Counted from the stretch's first letter, positions 1-5,467 are shown. The stretch: 6,924 nucleotides of DNA from Bacteroidota bacterium (GCA_030592205.1 JAUVKA010000216.1:1-6924), one strand, 5' to 3'. Notes: generated by a model not told the origin, from the sequence alone. Made by a program: numbers and translations.

Positions 1-240
1 AGCACCGAGAAATGATATTATTCCCAGAATAGTATCGTATTCAGATACCCGTGTGAGAATGAAAAGTGTAAGTAAAACAATTGGAAGATCAGAAAAAAGA
101 GGAACTGTGGCCACCTTCATTCCGGCTTTCCGGCCGTTTTGCAGACTCTCACGAATTACCAATGCCAGTATCGGACCAGGCGAAATACCAGCTACTAAAC
201 CAAGAGTTGCTCCGGTTAATAGGTATTGGAGAATTTCCAT
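1..240 (-). CDS. LysE/RhtB-family amino-acid exporter, N-terminal part (runs off the left edge)
   Basis: The reverse strand reads from an ATG at 240 through 80 open codons to position 1, so the C-terminal part lies outside the window. Residues 1-20 start MEILQYLLTG and form a first hydrophobic helix. They lead into a G-x-S-P-G-P motif (residues 18-23, GISPGP), the signature of the LysE/RhtB/ArgO translocators, followed by the basic segment around RESLQNGRKAG and a second hydrophobic stretch (VPLFSDLPIVLLTLFIL). Known members are inner-membrane proteins of about 200 residues with six helices that export amino acids such as lysine, arginine, threonine or homoserine. The substrate cannot be told from this fragment. 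No clear Shine-Dalgarno sequence precedes the ATG. The gene lies downstream of the decayed ORF at 366-620 on the same strand, separated by a repeat-filled spacer. Confidence 0.85.
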   Translation of the reverse strand, partial: MEILQYLLTGATLGLVAGISPGPILALVIRESLQNGRKAGMKVATVPLFSDLPIVLLTLFILTRVSEYDTILGIISFLGA

Positions 241-260
241 GGGAACAAATATAGTAATTC

Positions 261-292
261 GTGAATGGTGAGTAGTGAATAATGAATAGTGG
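261..292. repeat. Degenerate heptanucleotide tandem repeat (GTGAATA type)
   Basis: The plus strand divides into consecutive 7-nt units GTGAATG, GTGAGTA, GTGAATA, ATGAATA and a partial GTGG. Four units and a remnant share the consensus GTGAATA with one or two changes each. The array sits 21 nt upstream of the exporter start, in the sense of that minus-strand gene. It resembles the short tandemly repeated heptamers (STRR) described in cyanobacteria. Its function is unknown. Confidence 0.7.
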
Positions 293-300
293 TCTGGTAG

Positions 301-332
301 ATTTGTATATTGGTATTTTGGTGAATTTGTAT
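301..332. repeat. Degenerate octanucleotide tandem repeat (ATTTGTAT type)
   Basis: Four consecutive 8-nt units read ATTTGTAT, ATTGGTAT, TTTGGTGA and ATTTGTAT. First and last are identical; the inner two are diverged. It lies 8 nt from the heptamer array at 261-292, so most of the spacer between the small ORF and the exporter gene is low-complexity tandem repeat. The degeneracy makes this call weaker than the heptamers. Confidence 0.45.
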
Positions 333-365
333 CTTCAAGATTTTGCAAAAAGCGGTCAATGTATA

Positions 366-620
366 TCAGTCAAAGGCACCGCCTTCCATGCCTGCATTCC
401 ATTGTAAACTACAGTAATAGGTGTAAGTGGGTGAGGGCGATTTTACTTTTATGGTGTTTATAATGATATCTCCCTGGTATGCATCCTGGTATTTCAACCA
501 ACAGGATGGTGCTCTGTTTTGAGCAACACCATGACTGTTTGAAGAAAGACATATACCTGAAACAACAATTATCGTTAACAGGATCTTCTTTAATTTCTGA
601 TTGATGGTAGAAAACTTCAA
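366..620 (-). CDS. Small secreted protein, probably a decayed N-terminal fragment of a DUF3472-like protein
   Basis: This is an 84-codon reading frame. The N-terminus looks like a signal peptide: a lysine-rich start (KFSTINQKLKK), a hydrophobic core (ILLTIIVVSGICLSS) and a likely cleavage after GVA near residue 33. The mature part has CWLKYQDAYQGDIIINTIKV and then TYYCSLQWNAGMEGG. From memory this resembles the opening of DUF3472 domains, where a 'W-N-A-G ... G-G-Y-x-G-I-Q' stretch continues into a much longer protein. Here it stops at TGA right after GGAFD. The only start is TTG at 620. An in-frame ATG upstream (about 656) is cut off by a TAG four codons later. A lost ATG and a premature end both suggest a gene in decay, but an expressed small protein cannot be excluded. 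The family assignment is tentative. Confidence 0.45.
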   Translation of the reverse strand: MKFSTINQKLKKILLTIIVVSGICLSSNSHGVAQNRAPSCWLKYQDAYQGDIIINTIKVKSPSPTYTYYCSLQWNAGMEGGAFD

Positions 621-665
621 GTTATGATGTGCTTTATTATCCTACAAAGTTGCCATTTTTTTATA

Positions 666-719
666 CCCGTCACTCCCCGATTAAAATCAGGGCAAGCTGT
701 CACCCGTTTTTCCGTCACC
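666..719. repeat. REP-like palindromic intergenic repeat
   Basis: The core at 675-692 is CCCCGATT-AA-AATCAGGG. Read as minus-strand RNA it forms an eight-pair stem with one G-U wobble and a very short loop. It continues into GGGCAAGCT and is framed by repeated GTCAC words (669-673, 699-703, 714-718). The same CCCCGGAT...AGGGCARGCT pattern recurs at 2790-2813 in the tail of the racemase gene, so it is a dispersed element and not a local accident. No T-run follows on either strand, so it is not an obvious intrinsic terminator. Confidence 0.55.
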
Positions 720-742
720 TTTTTCAGTTCCTCCATTATATG

Positions 743-750
743 TAAATTTG
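743..750 (+). promoter_or_regulatory. Bacteroidota-type -7 promoter element for the P1 peptidase gene
   Basis: TAAATTTG matches the Bacteroidota -7 consensus TAnnTTTG exactly. It lies 67 nt upstream of the peptidase ATG, which would give a leader of roughly 60 nt. The expected TTTG at -33 is only weakly matched by the T-rich stretch near 718-724. The match is to an eight-base degenerate motif, so chance cannot be excluded. The rest of the 621-817 divergent region holds only the REP-like repeat. Confidence 0.45.
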
Positions 751-817
751 ATGTTTTTCGATGCTTAAAGTTAATTCTCTATTTGGCAGATGAAGTTTAA
801 ACTCAATTTCAGAAATT

Positions 818-1936
818 ATGAAAAATACCTTAAGCCTCCTGATTCTTTCATTCTTGCTTTTATCAAATAGTGTACAGGCACAAAGATTGCGCGAGTTTGG
901 AATTGAACCTGGTATAATGAAGCCAGGTTCATTGAATGCAATTACTGATGTTCCAGGAGTAAAAGTCGGGCATAAAACTTTATTGGAATCGGGTGTGATG
1001 TGTACTGGTGTGACAGTAATTTTGCCACATGGTGGAAATATATTCCAGGAGAAGGTTCCGGCAGCTGTTTTTGTAGGAAATGGCTTTGGAAAGCTCATGG
1101 GTACAACACAGATTGAAGAGCTGGGCTATCTTGAAAGTCCGATTGTTTTAACTAATACCCTGAATGTTCCAAAGGTTGCTGATGCTGTACTGGATTACTT
1201 GCTAAAACTGCCGGGGAATGAAAATATTCGTTCAGCCAATCCAGTTGTGGGGGAAACTAACGATGGCTATCTTAATAATATCCGGGCCCGGTATGTGGAA
1301 GCAAAGCATGTTGTCGAGGCAATTGAAACGGCAGTGGAAGGTCCGGTTGAGGAAGGTAGTGTTGGTGCAGGAACAGGAACAATTTGTTTTGGATATAAAG
1401 GTGGCATCGGAACATCATCAAGGGTGATGGGGGGTGCATTAAAAGACTATACAGTAGGTGTATTGGTGCAAACTAATTTTGGAGGCGACCTGAAAGTTGA
1501 TGGCTATCCAGTTGGGGAGTATTATAGAAAACAAAGGACAAAACAGACACCAGAACCTCCATCAGATGGTTCTTGTATGATTGTGGTGGCCACTGATGCT
1601 CCACTTGATACACGAAATCTAAAAAGACTGGCAAAACGAGCAATGCTGGGACTGGCAAGAACAGGTGGAATTGCCAGTAATGGTAGCGGGGATTATGTGA
1701 TCGCATTCAGCACCGCTCCTGAGCTAAGAGAGAAATATGGATCAGGAAGCCTGACGACTGGTGCTCCGGTAATAAGTAATGACAGGATGAGACAAATATT
1801 CCAGGGCGTCATCGAGGCAACAGAAGAGGCCATATTAAATTCATTATTCATGGCCACAGAAGTACAAGGATATATGGGGCATAAGGTTCCGGTATTACCA
1901 AAGGAGAAAGTTGTGGGATTAATTAAAAACCGGTAG
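818..1936 (+). CDS. P1 family peptidase (DmpA/S58 type aminopeptidase), secreted
   Basis: This 372-residue protein has a clear signal peptide (residues 1-21, LSLLILSFLLLS core, VQA then Q), so it acts outside the cytoplasm. The mature part begins REFGIEPGIMKPGSLNAITDV, typical of DmpA-like peptidases with the 'I-T-D-V-P-G-V-x-V-G-H' opening. These Ntn-hydrolase-fold enzymes self-cleave before a serine that becomes the N-terminal nucleophile. The expected N-G-S-G site is present at N288-G289-S290-G291, so cleavage between G289 and S290 is predicted. Other family landmarks are the GTNDGYL-like segment around 147-152 (tyrosine Y151), the glycine-rich AGTGT stretch near 184-188 and VQTNFGG (N220, likely oxyanion asparagine). 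Known members release N-terminal L- or D-amino acids or beta-amino acids from peptides, amides and esters; which applies here cannot be read from sequence. The start has no Shine-Dalgarno but an A/T-rich leader, normal for Bacteroidota. The stop codon TAG is the first triplet of a palindromic repeat. The racemase follows after 111 nt on the same strand. Confidence 0.93.
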   Translation: MKNTLSLLILSFLLLSNSVQAQRLREFGIEPGIMKPGSLNAITDVPGVKVGHKTLLESGVMCTGVTVILPHGGNIFQEKVPAAVFVGNGFGKLMGTTQIEELGYLESPIVLTNTLNVPKVADAVLDYLLKLPGNENIRSANPVVGETNDGYLNNIRARYVEAKHVVEAIETAVEGPVEEGSVGAGTGTICFGYKGGIGTSSRVMGGALKDYTVGVLVQTNFGGDLKVDGYPVGEYYRKQRTKQTPEPPSDGSCMIVVATDAPLDTRNLKRLAKRAMLGLARTGGIASNGSGDYVIAFSTAPELREKYGSGSLTTGAPVISNDRMRQIFQGVIEATEEAILNSLFMATEVQGYMGHKVPVLPKEKVVGLIKNR

Positions 1937-1958
1937 GGACGGGGCCTTGTGCCCGTCC
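1934..1958 (+). repeat. Boundary palindrome, copy A (supplies the peptidase stop codon)
   Basis: The core is GGACGGG (1937-1943), an 8-nt loop GCCTTGTG, then CCCGTCC (1952-1958), giving a perfect 7-bp stem. The leading TAG of the repeat is the stop codon of the P1 peptidase gene. A weaker tail, GTTAATGGCG then an A/T-rich stretch, matches the tails of the other copies. No T-run follows, so it is not a standard intrinsic terminator, though a 3'-end protecting hairpin is possible. Confidence 0.85.
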
Positions 1959-1996
1959 GTTAATGGCGTATTCAAAATAAACGTTAAATATACCGA

Positions 1997-2021
1997 TAGG
2001 GACGGGGCCTTGTGCCCGTCC
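1997..2021 (+). repeat. Boundary palindrome, copy B (leader of the racemase gene)
   Basis: This is identical to copy A over TAGGGACGGGG through CCCGTCC, in the same orientation and starting 63 nt later. The stem is 2000-2006 with 2015-2021. Its tail runs TTGAATGCGCAGGTAAAATG, so the candidate racemase start at 2039 falls in the repeat's conserved AAAATG tail. The hairpin would sit 18-26 nt before the start codon in the mRNA leader. Confidence 0.85.
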
Positions 2022-2047
2022 TTGAATGCGCAGGTAAAATGCAACAT

Positions 2048-2821
2048 ATGATAGGAATAATAGGTGGCATAGGACCAGCAGCAGGATTGAACCTGGCACG
2101 ATTAATTACCGAACAGGTAAAAGTGCAGCGGGATCAGGATCATCTGCCCTGGATCTTGATGAACCAGCCAGGACAGATAGTTGACCGTACGGAGTTTTTG
2201 CTGGGAAGAGTGAAAGAAAATCCCGGGGATGAAATTGCGGGGCAAATTCTGACTCTCGAAAAAGCCGGATGTACTGTCGTAGGAATAGCCTGTAATACAG
2301 CTCACGCACCTGTAATTTTTGATCGTATCCTGGAATTATTGAATAGAGCAAATAGTGGCATTCGACTGATTCATGCTATTGATGAAATGGTGAATTATAC
2401 CAGAATGAACTTAAAGCCGAGAGAAAAAATTGGTATCCTGGGTACAACAGGCAGCTACCTTAACAAACTGCACGAAAATCCGCTTCTTGAGGCAGGATTT
2501 CAAGTGATTGACCCCGGACTGAATCAACAGGAGGAGATTATTCATCAGACTATTTATCACCCGGAATGGGGTATTAAAGTATGCTCTGGGCCTGCAAGCA
2601 GGGAAACCCTTCGGAGCTTGCAAACTGCCATCAACTTTTTCAGGAATGAGGGTGCCGGAGCATTGGTTCTCGGCTGTTCCGAAATATCACTTGTAATCGA
2701 TGAGCTAGATTGTGACGGCCTGGTTCAAATCAGGCCGATGACGATACTGGCAGAGGCGTTGGTGGGATCAATTTGTACCCCCTTGTTTCCCCCGGATCAA
2801 GTCCAGGGCAGGCTCCCCTAG
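2048..2821 (+). CDS. Aspartate/glutamate racemase family protein
   Basis: From ATG 2048 the protein has 257 residues, opening MIGIIGGIGPAAG, the usual N-terminus of the cofactor-independent Asp/Glu racemase family (PF01177). Both catalytic cysteines are in place: C82 in IACNTAH and C210 in LGCSEI. One deprotonates and the other reprotonates the alpha carbon. PWILMNQPGQIVDRT (34-48) matches the substrate-binding segment and GILGTTGSY (129-137) the second-lobe phosphate-loop-like turn. The enzyme is predicted cytoplasmic. The exact substrate (aspartate, glutamate or another acidic amino acid) is not determined. An alternative in-frame ATG at 2039 adds MQH and has a weak AGG four bases upstream; I prefer 2048 on family alignment. 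The last ten or so residues (FPPDQVQGRLP) are encoded by a REP-like repeat and look like an acquired tail after the natural end near RPMTILAEALVG. Location just after the secreted peptidase suggests a shared transcript and a role in converting released acidic amino acids (inference). Confidence 0.9.
   Translation: MIGIIGGIGPAAGLNLARLITEQVKVQRDQDHLPWILMNQPGQIVDRTEFLLGRVKENPGDEIAGQILTLEKAGCTVVGIACNTAHAPVIFDRILELLNRANSGIRLIHAIDEMVNYTRMNLKPREKIGILGTTGSYLNKLHENPLLEAGFQVIDPGLNQQEEIIHQTIYHPEWGIKVCSGPASRETLRSLQTAINFFRNEGAGALVLGCSEISLVIDELDCDGLVQIRPMTILAEALVGSICTPLFPPDQVQGRLP
2790..2813. repeat. REP-like palindrome inside the racemase 3' end
   Basis: CCCCGGA (2790-2796), loop TCAAG, then TCCAGGG (2802-2808) forms a seven-pair stem on minus-strand RNA with one G-U pair at the same position as in the copy at 675-692. 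Both continue with GGGCARGCT. The element lies within the racemase frame and encodes residues about 248-255, so the repeat has become coding sequence. Confidence 0.55.
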
Positions 2822-2955
2822 CCAGGCTGGAAAGAGAGACAGTTACTATTACGGCCACCAAAGAGTAGCCAAAAGATATAATGCTGAATTGAAAACCGAC
2901 ATTGGTGTTGTGGCTCCCGCTTTTGACTTAGTGACCGACACGAGACCGGAAGTAA
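2822..2955. other. Convergent intergenic region with a possible gene or repeat remnant
   Basis: This is the stretch between the plus-strand racemase and the minus-strand GH92 gene, up to the tail of repeat copy C. In the third plus frame it is open from within the racemase tail to a stop at 3018-3020. It reads RDSYYYGHQRVAKRY and then TDIGVVAPAFDLVTD, which looks protein-like but has no start codon in the gap and matches no family I recognise. One minus-strand frame reads GLVSVTKSKAGATT and then NSALYLLATLWWP before two stops. A short hairpin (2853-2870, GGCTAC-N6-GTGGCC on the minus strand) lies inside. It may be a transposon or gene remnant. No gene is called. Confidence 0.3.
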
Positions 2956-3000
2956 CATTTTATGTGCCATCGAGGGACGGGCACAAGGCCCCGTCCTTAC
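2956..3000 (-). repeat. Boundary palindrome, copy C (supplies the GH92 stop codon)
   Basis: Read on the minus strand it begins GTAAGGACGGGG, has the same GCCTTGTG loop, then CCCGTCC, and the tail CTCGATGGCACATAAAATG. The stem is 2975-2981 with 2990-2996. The TAA at the repeat's start is the stop codon of the GH92 gene, paralleling copy A at the peptidase stop. The tail (GATGGCACATAAAA) is shared almost exactly with copy E and so defines the element as about 45 nt. Confidence 0.85.
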
Positions 3001-5312
3001 AACGATCTTTTGTTAGTTAGGTGGAAGATTAGTGAGCCGCCTTTCATCAGATCGAAATGATTCAGAGTATATCCTTCGATCACCTTTCCGTTCAATTCAA
3101 CTTTGTCTACATATATGTTTGCCTGGCTCTGATTTTCAGCCCTAATCGTTAGGGTTTTGCCATTATCAAGACTTATAATTGCCTCTTTTACCATCGGGCT
3201 GCCAATAGCATAATCCTCTGATCCGGGAAGGACAGGGTAAAATCCCAATGCAGAGAATATATACCAGGCACTCATTTGTCCAGCATCATCATTGCCACAT
3301 AAGCCGTCTTCTTTATTACTATACATCGTATCCATAATCATCCTTACACGTTCCTGAGTTTTCCAGGGATCATTGGTCCAGTTATAAAGATAAGGCATGT
3401 GATGACCGGGCTCATTGCCATGGACATAATTTCCTATGATTCCATCCCGGGTGATATCCTCATTTTTCTCAATAAATTTATCATCGATTTCAGTGGTGAA
3501 TATCTTATCCAGATGTGCCGAGAATTTGTCTTTTCCTCCCATCATGGAAATCATATTATCAATTTCCTGGGGAACATATAATCCATAATTCCAGGCGTTT
3601 CCTTCGATAAATCCCTGCCCATGAGTATCAATAGGGTCGAATTCCTCACGCCATTCACCATCGGCTAATTTTGGACGCATGTATCCGATTTCAGAATCGT
3701 ATACATTCTGGTAATTTTTAGATCGATTTAAATATACTTCATAAACCTCATCGTTGCCTGCCTTCTTCGCAATCTGTGCGATACACCAGTCGTCATATGC
3801 ATAGTCCAGGGTTTTTGAAACCGAAGAGGAACTCCTGTCTTCCGGCACATAACCAAGAGCCATGTAATCCCCAACACCATCGTAATATGGTACTGTGGCT
3901 GTATTCCGACAAGCATTCAGGGCTTTATTTAAATCGACATCTGATACACCCTTAATAATAGCATCTGAGATTACCGATACAGAATGATAGCCTACCATAC
4001 ACCAGTTTTCGTTGGCATAATGGCTCCAGACAGGTAACATTTTGTGCACACTTTGATCATGATGAGCCAGCATGGATTTTACCATATCATTGTTACGCTG
4101 CGGATGAAGAATATTGAACAGAGGGTGTAGAGCCCGGTAAGTATCCCAAAGGGAAAATATCGTGTAATTGACAAAGCCCTCGGATTGATGAATATTTTGG
4201 TCTAAACCTCGGTATGAGCCATCCACATCTTCATAAATGACCGGTCCTAACATGGTGTGATAAAGAGCGGTGTAGAAAGTTTCCTTTTGCTCTGCAGTTT
4301 CTGTTTCGACAATAATTTTTGAAAGCTCATTATTCCATTTATCCTGGGTTTCTTCCTTCACTTCATCAAAATCCCAGTGAGGAATTTCTGTGTTCAAATT
4401 ATTCAGGGCTCCATTGGTACTTACTGAAGACAGGGCAAATTTTATTTTGATTTTCTCATCATTCTCAGTTTTGAAATCAAAGTGTGCCCTAATGTTTCTC
4501 CCGGCCATTTCAGGGAAATTTTCAGATTCATTAAACTTCCTGTAGAAGCCATTGTATTTAATGTCTTCATATTTCTTATGCCCGTAATTATCAAATGCTT
4601 TGGAAAACTTCATGGCAAAATATACAAATCTTGTTCTTGCCCATCCTGAAGTTTGTCGGTAGCCGGTGATAGTTGAATCATTTTCAACCCGGATAAAAGT
4701 CCATACATTCTTTCCTTCATAATTATAGATATTCGACATCAGGTCGAGAATAATATGAGCATCGCCTGATTTTGGGAATGTATATTGATGCAAACCAACG
4801 CGGTCAGAGACTGTTAATTCAGCAGTAATTTTATAATCGTCCAGGAGAACTTTATAGTATCCCGGTTCAGCATGTTCGTTTTTATGAGAAAAGCCGGAGT
4901 GGTATCCGCTTTGGGGAATTTTTGCATCACCTGGTTTCAATTTAAGATTACCGATGGTTGGCATAATTACTAAATCTCCTAAATCTGAGTGCCCTGTTCC
5001 ACTAAAATGGGTATGACTGAAACCAAAAATTGTAGAATCATCATATTGATAACCCGAACAATATCTATATGTATCAGGATTGTAGGCCCCATCCTTAAAC
5101 ATAGCTTGCTGGTTGGTTTCAGGACTTAACTGCACCATTCCAAAAGGGGTAGTGGCACCTGGAAAAGTATGACCCATATTTTTGGTGCCGATCAGTGGAT
5201 TTACATACTGGATTAGATCTTGCGTCTTAGGTCTTGCGTCTTGCGTCTTTATTGTTGGGTTTTGGGAACAGGCTGTGAGGGCCGCGAGGAGGAGGATAGT
5301 TATTTTATTCAT
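2997..5312 (-). CDS. GH92 family alpha-mannosidase-like glycoside hydrolase, lipoprotein
   Basis: From ATG 5312 this is a 771-residue protein, the normal GH92 length. The N-terminus MNKITILLLAALTACSQ is a lipoprotein signal with lipobox L12-T13-A14-C15, so the enzyme should be lipid-anchored outside the cytoplasm. After a short linker (KTQDARPKTQD, made by a heptamer repeat) comes the GH92 N-domain: YVNPLIGT (36-43), GHTFPGATTPFGMVQLSPE (47-65) and FSHTHFSGTGHSD (98-110). The catalytic (alpha/alpha)6 domain carries SLWDTYRALHPL (387-398), GFIEGNAWNYGLYVPQ (567-582), HGNEPGHHMPYLYNW (631-645) and GNDDAGQMSAWYIFSALGFYPV (673-694). In characterised members a Glu in the EGNxW motif is the general acid and acidic residues of the NDDxGQ motif act as base; the matching residues here are E570 and D675/D676. 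GH92 enzymes are calcium-dependent, inverting exo-alpha-mannosidases acting on N-glycans or mannans; linkage specificity is not readable. A longer in-frame start at 5408 would read through repeats and is rejected. GH31 lies upstream on the same strand. Confidence 0.96.
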   Translation of the reverse strand: MNKITILLLAALTACSQNPTIKTQDARPKTQDLIQYVNPLIGTKNMGHTFPGATTPFGMVQLSPETNQQAMFKDGAYNPDTYRYCSGYQYDDSTIFGFSHTHFSGTGHSDLGDLVIMPTIGNLKLKPGDAKIPQSGYHSGFSHKNEHAEPGYYKVLLDDYKITAELTVSDRVGLHQYTFPKSGDAHIILDLMSNIYNYEGKNVWTFIRVENDSTITGYRQTSGWARTRFVYFAMKFSKAFDNYGHKKYEDIKYNGFYRKFNESENFPEMAGRNIRAHFDFKTENDEKIKIKFALSSVSTNGALNNLNTEIPHWDFDEVKEETQDKWNNELSKIIVETETAEQKETFYTALYHTMLGPVIYEDVDGSYRGLDQNIHQSEGFVNYTIFSLWDTYRALHPLFNILHPQRNNDMVKSMLAHHDQSVHKMLPVWSHYANENWCMVGYHSVSVISDAIIKGVSDVDLNKALNACRNTATVPYYDGVGDYMALGYVPEDRSSSSVSKTLDYAYDDWCIAQIAKKAGNDEVYEVYLNRSKNYQNVYDSEIGYMRPKLADGEWREEFDPIDTHGQGFIEGNAWNYGLYVPQEIDNMISMMGGKDKFSAHLDKIFTTEIDDKFIEKNEDITRDGIIGNYVHGNEPGHHMPYLYNWTNDPWKTQERVRMIMDTMYSNKEDGLCGNDDAGQMSAWYIFSALGFYPVLPGSEDYAIGSPMVKEAIISLDNGKTLTIRAENQSQANIYVDKVELNGKVIEGYTLNHFDLMKGGSLIFHLTNKRSL
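5214..5248. repeat. Heptanucleotide tandem repeat inside the GH92 coding sequence
   Basis: On the plus strand five 7-nt units read TAGATCT, TGCGTCT, TAGGTCT, TGCGTCT and TGCGTCT. In the gene's sense strand they are AGACGCA units encoding residues about 22-33, between the lipid-anchored cysteine (C15) and the first conserved GH92 motif (Y36). Three units make 21 nt, so the peptide repeats as KTQDARP then KTQDLIQ. Because 7 is not a multiple of 3, a change of one unit shifts the frame. Confidence 0.85.
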
Positions 5313-5317
5313 GGTCT

Positions 5318-5360
5318 TGTGCTTGTAGTATCTGGGACGGGCACAAGGCCCTGTCCTTAC
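5318..5360 (-). repeat. Boundary palindrome, copy D (leader of the GH92 gene)
   Basis: The minus strand reads GTAAGGACAGGG, loop, then GCCCGTCC and the tail CAGATACTACAAGCAC, ending a few bases before the GH92 ATG at 5312. The stem is 5335-5341 with 5350-5356, perfect apart from a G-U pair where CCCGTCC has become CCTGTCC. It is the same orientation relative to the gene as the other copies. The tail is more diverged than in copies C and E. Confidence 0.8.
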
Positions 5361-5378
5361 GAGATTTCTTTTATTATG

Positions 5379-5421
5379 TTTTATATGTGCCATCAAGGAC
5401 CGGGACATGCCCGGTTCCTAC
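5379..5421 (-). repeat. Boundary palindrome, diverged copy E
   Basis: The minus strand reads GTAGGAACCGGGCATG, then CCCGGTCC and the tail TTGATGGCACATATAAAAC. The tail is nearly identical to that of copy C, which ties it to the family although the hairpin differs: AGGA-CCGGG pairs with CCCGG-T-TCCT around a 5-nt loop with one bulged base. It lies about 18 nt from copy D, so two elements sit back to back in the GH31-GH92 spacer. Confidence 0.65.
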
Positions 5422-5460
5422 TATCTATTATTTCCTTTTTTCTTTATTCTTATTTCCTAT
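5422..5460. other. Pyrimidine-rich (purine-rich on the gene strand) spacer
   Basis: The plus strand is almost only T and C with some A (TATTTCCTTTTTTCTTTATT core), meaning an A/G-rich tract on the minus strand between the GH31 stop and the GH92 leader. No promoter matching TTTG-N19-TAnnTTTG is visible in the 183-nt spacer, which is consistent with GH92 being read from an upstream promoter, although an unusual promoter cannot be excluded. Confidence 0.35.
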
Positions 5461-5467
5461 AACTTAC

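Noticed and set aside
246..253. TATATTTG on the minus strand as a -7 box for the exporter
   Set aside because: It matches TAnnTTTG but lies only five bases before the ATG, which would put the transcript start at or after the start codon, and no TTTG lies at the expected upstream spacing.
53..271. Plus-strand 72-codon open frame
   Set aside because: It is antisense to the LysE-type gene, whose minus-strand translation has a recognisable motif; the plus frame has none.
736..1098. Minus-strand 120-codon open frame over the peptidase promoter and 5' end
   Set aside because: It is antisense to the conserved peptidase N-terminus and shows no family features.
1934..2021. Copies A and B as a CRISPR-like repeat-spacer pair
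   Set aside because: There are only two nearby copies, both strongly palindromic, and the same element occurs in inverted orientation elsewhere in the window with no spacer regularity or cas genes.
2012..2047. GTG start at 2012 for the racemase
   Set aside because: It lies in the loop of repeat copy B and adds residues absent from the family; 2048 (or 2039) fits the conserved MIGIIGG opening.
2970..3000. Copy C as an intrinsic terminator between the convergent genes
   Set aside because: The stem is stable but neither side is followed by a run of T; the adjacent bases are TTACAACG on plus and CTCGATGG on minus.
5313..5408. A longer GH92 start giving 32 extra residues before MNKIT
   Set aside because: The extra residues are the translation of repeat copies D and E, and they would place the lipoprotein signal internally. 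The ATG at 5312 gives a proper signal peptide and lipobox.
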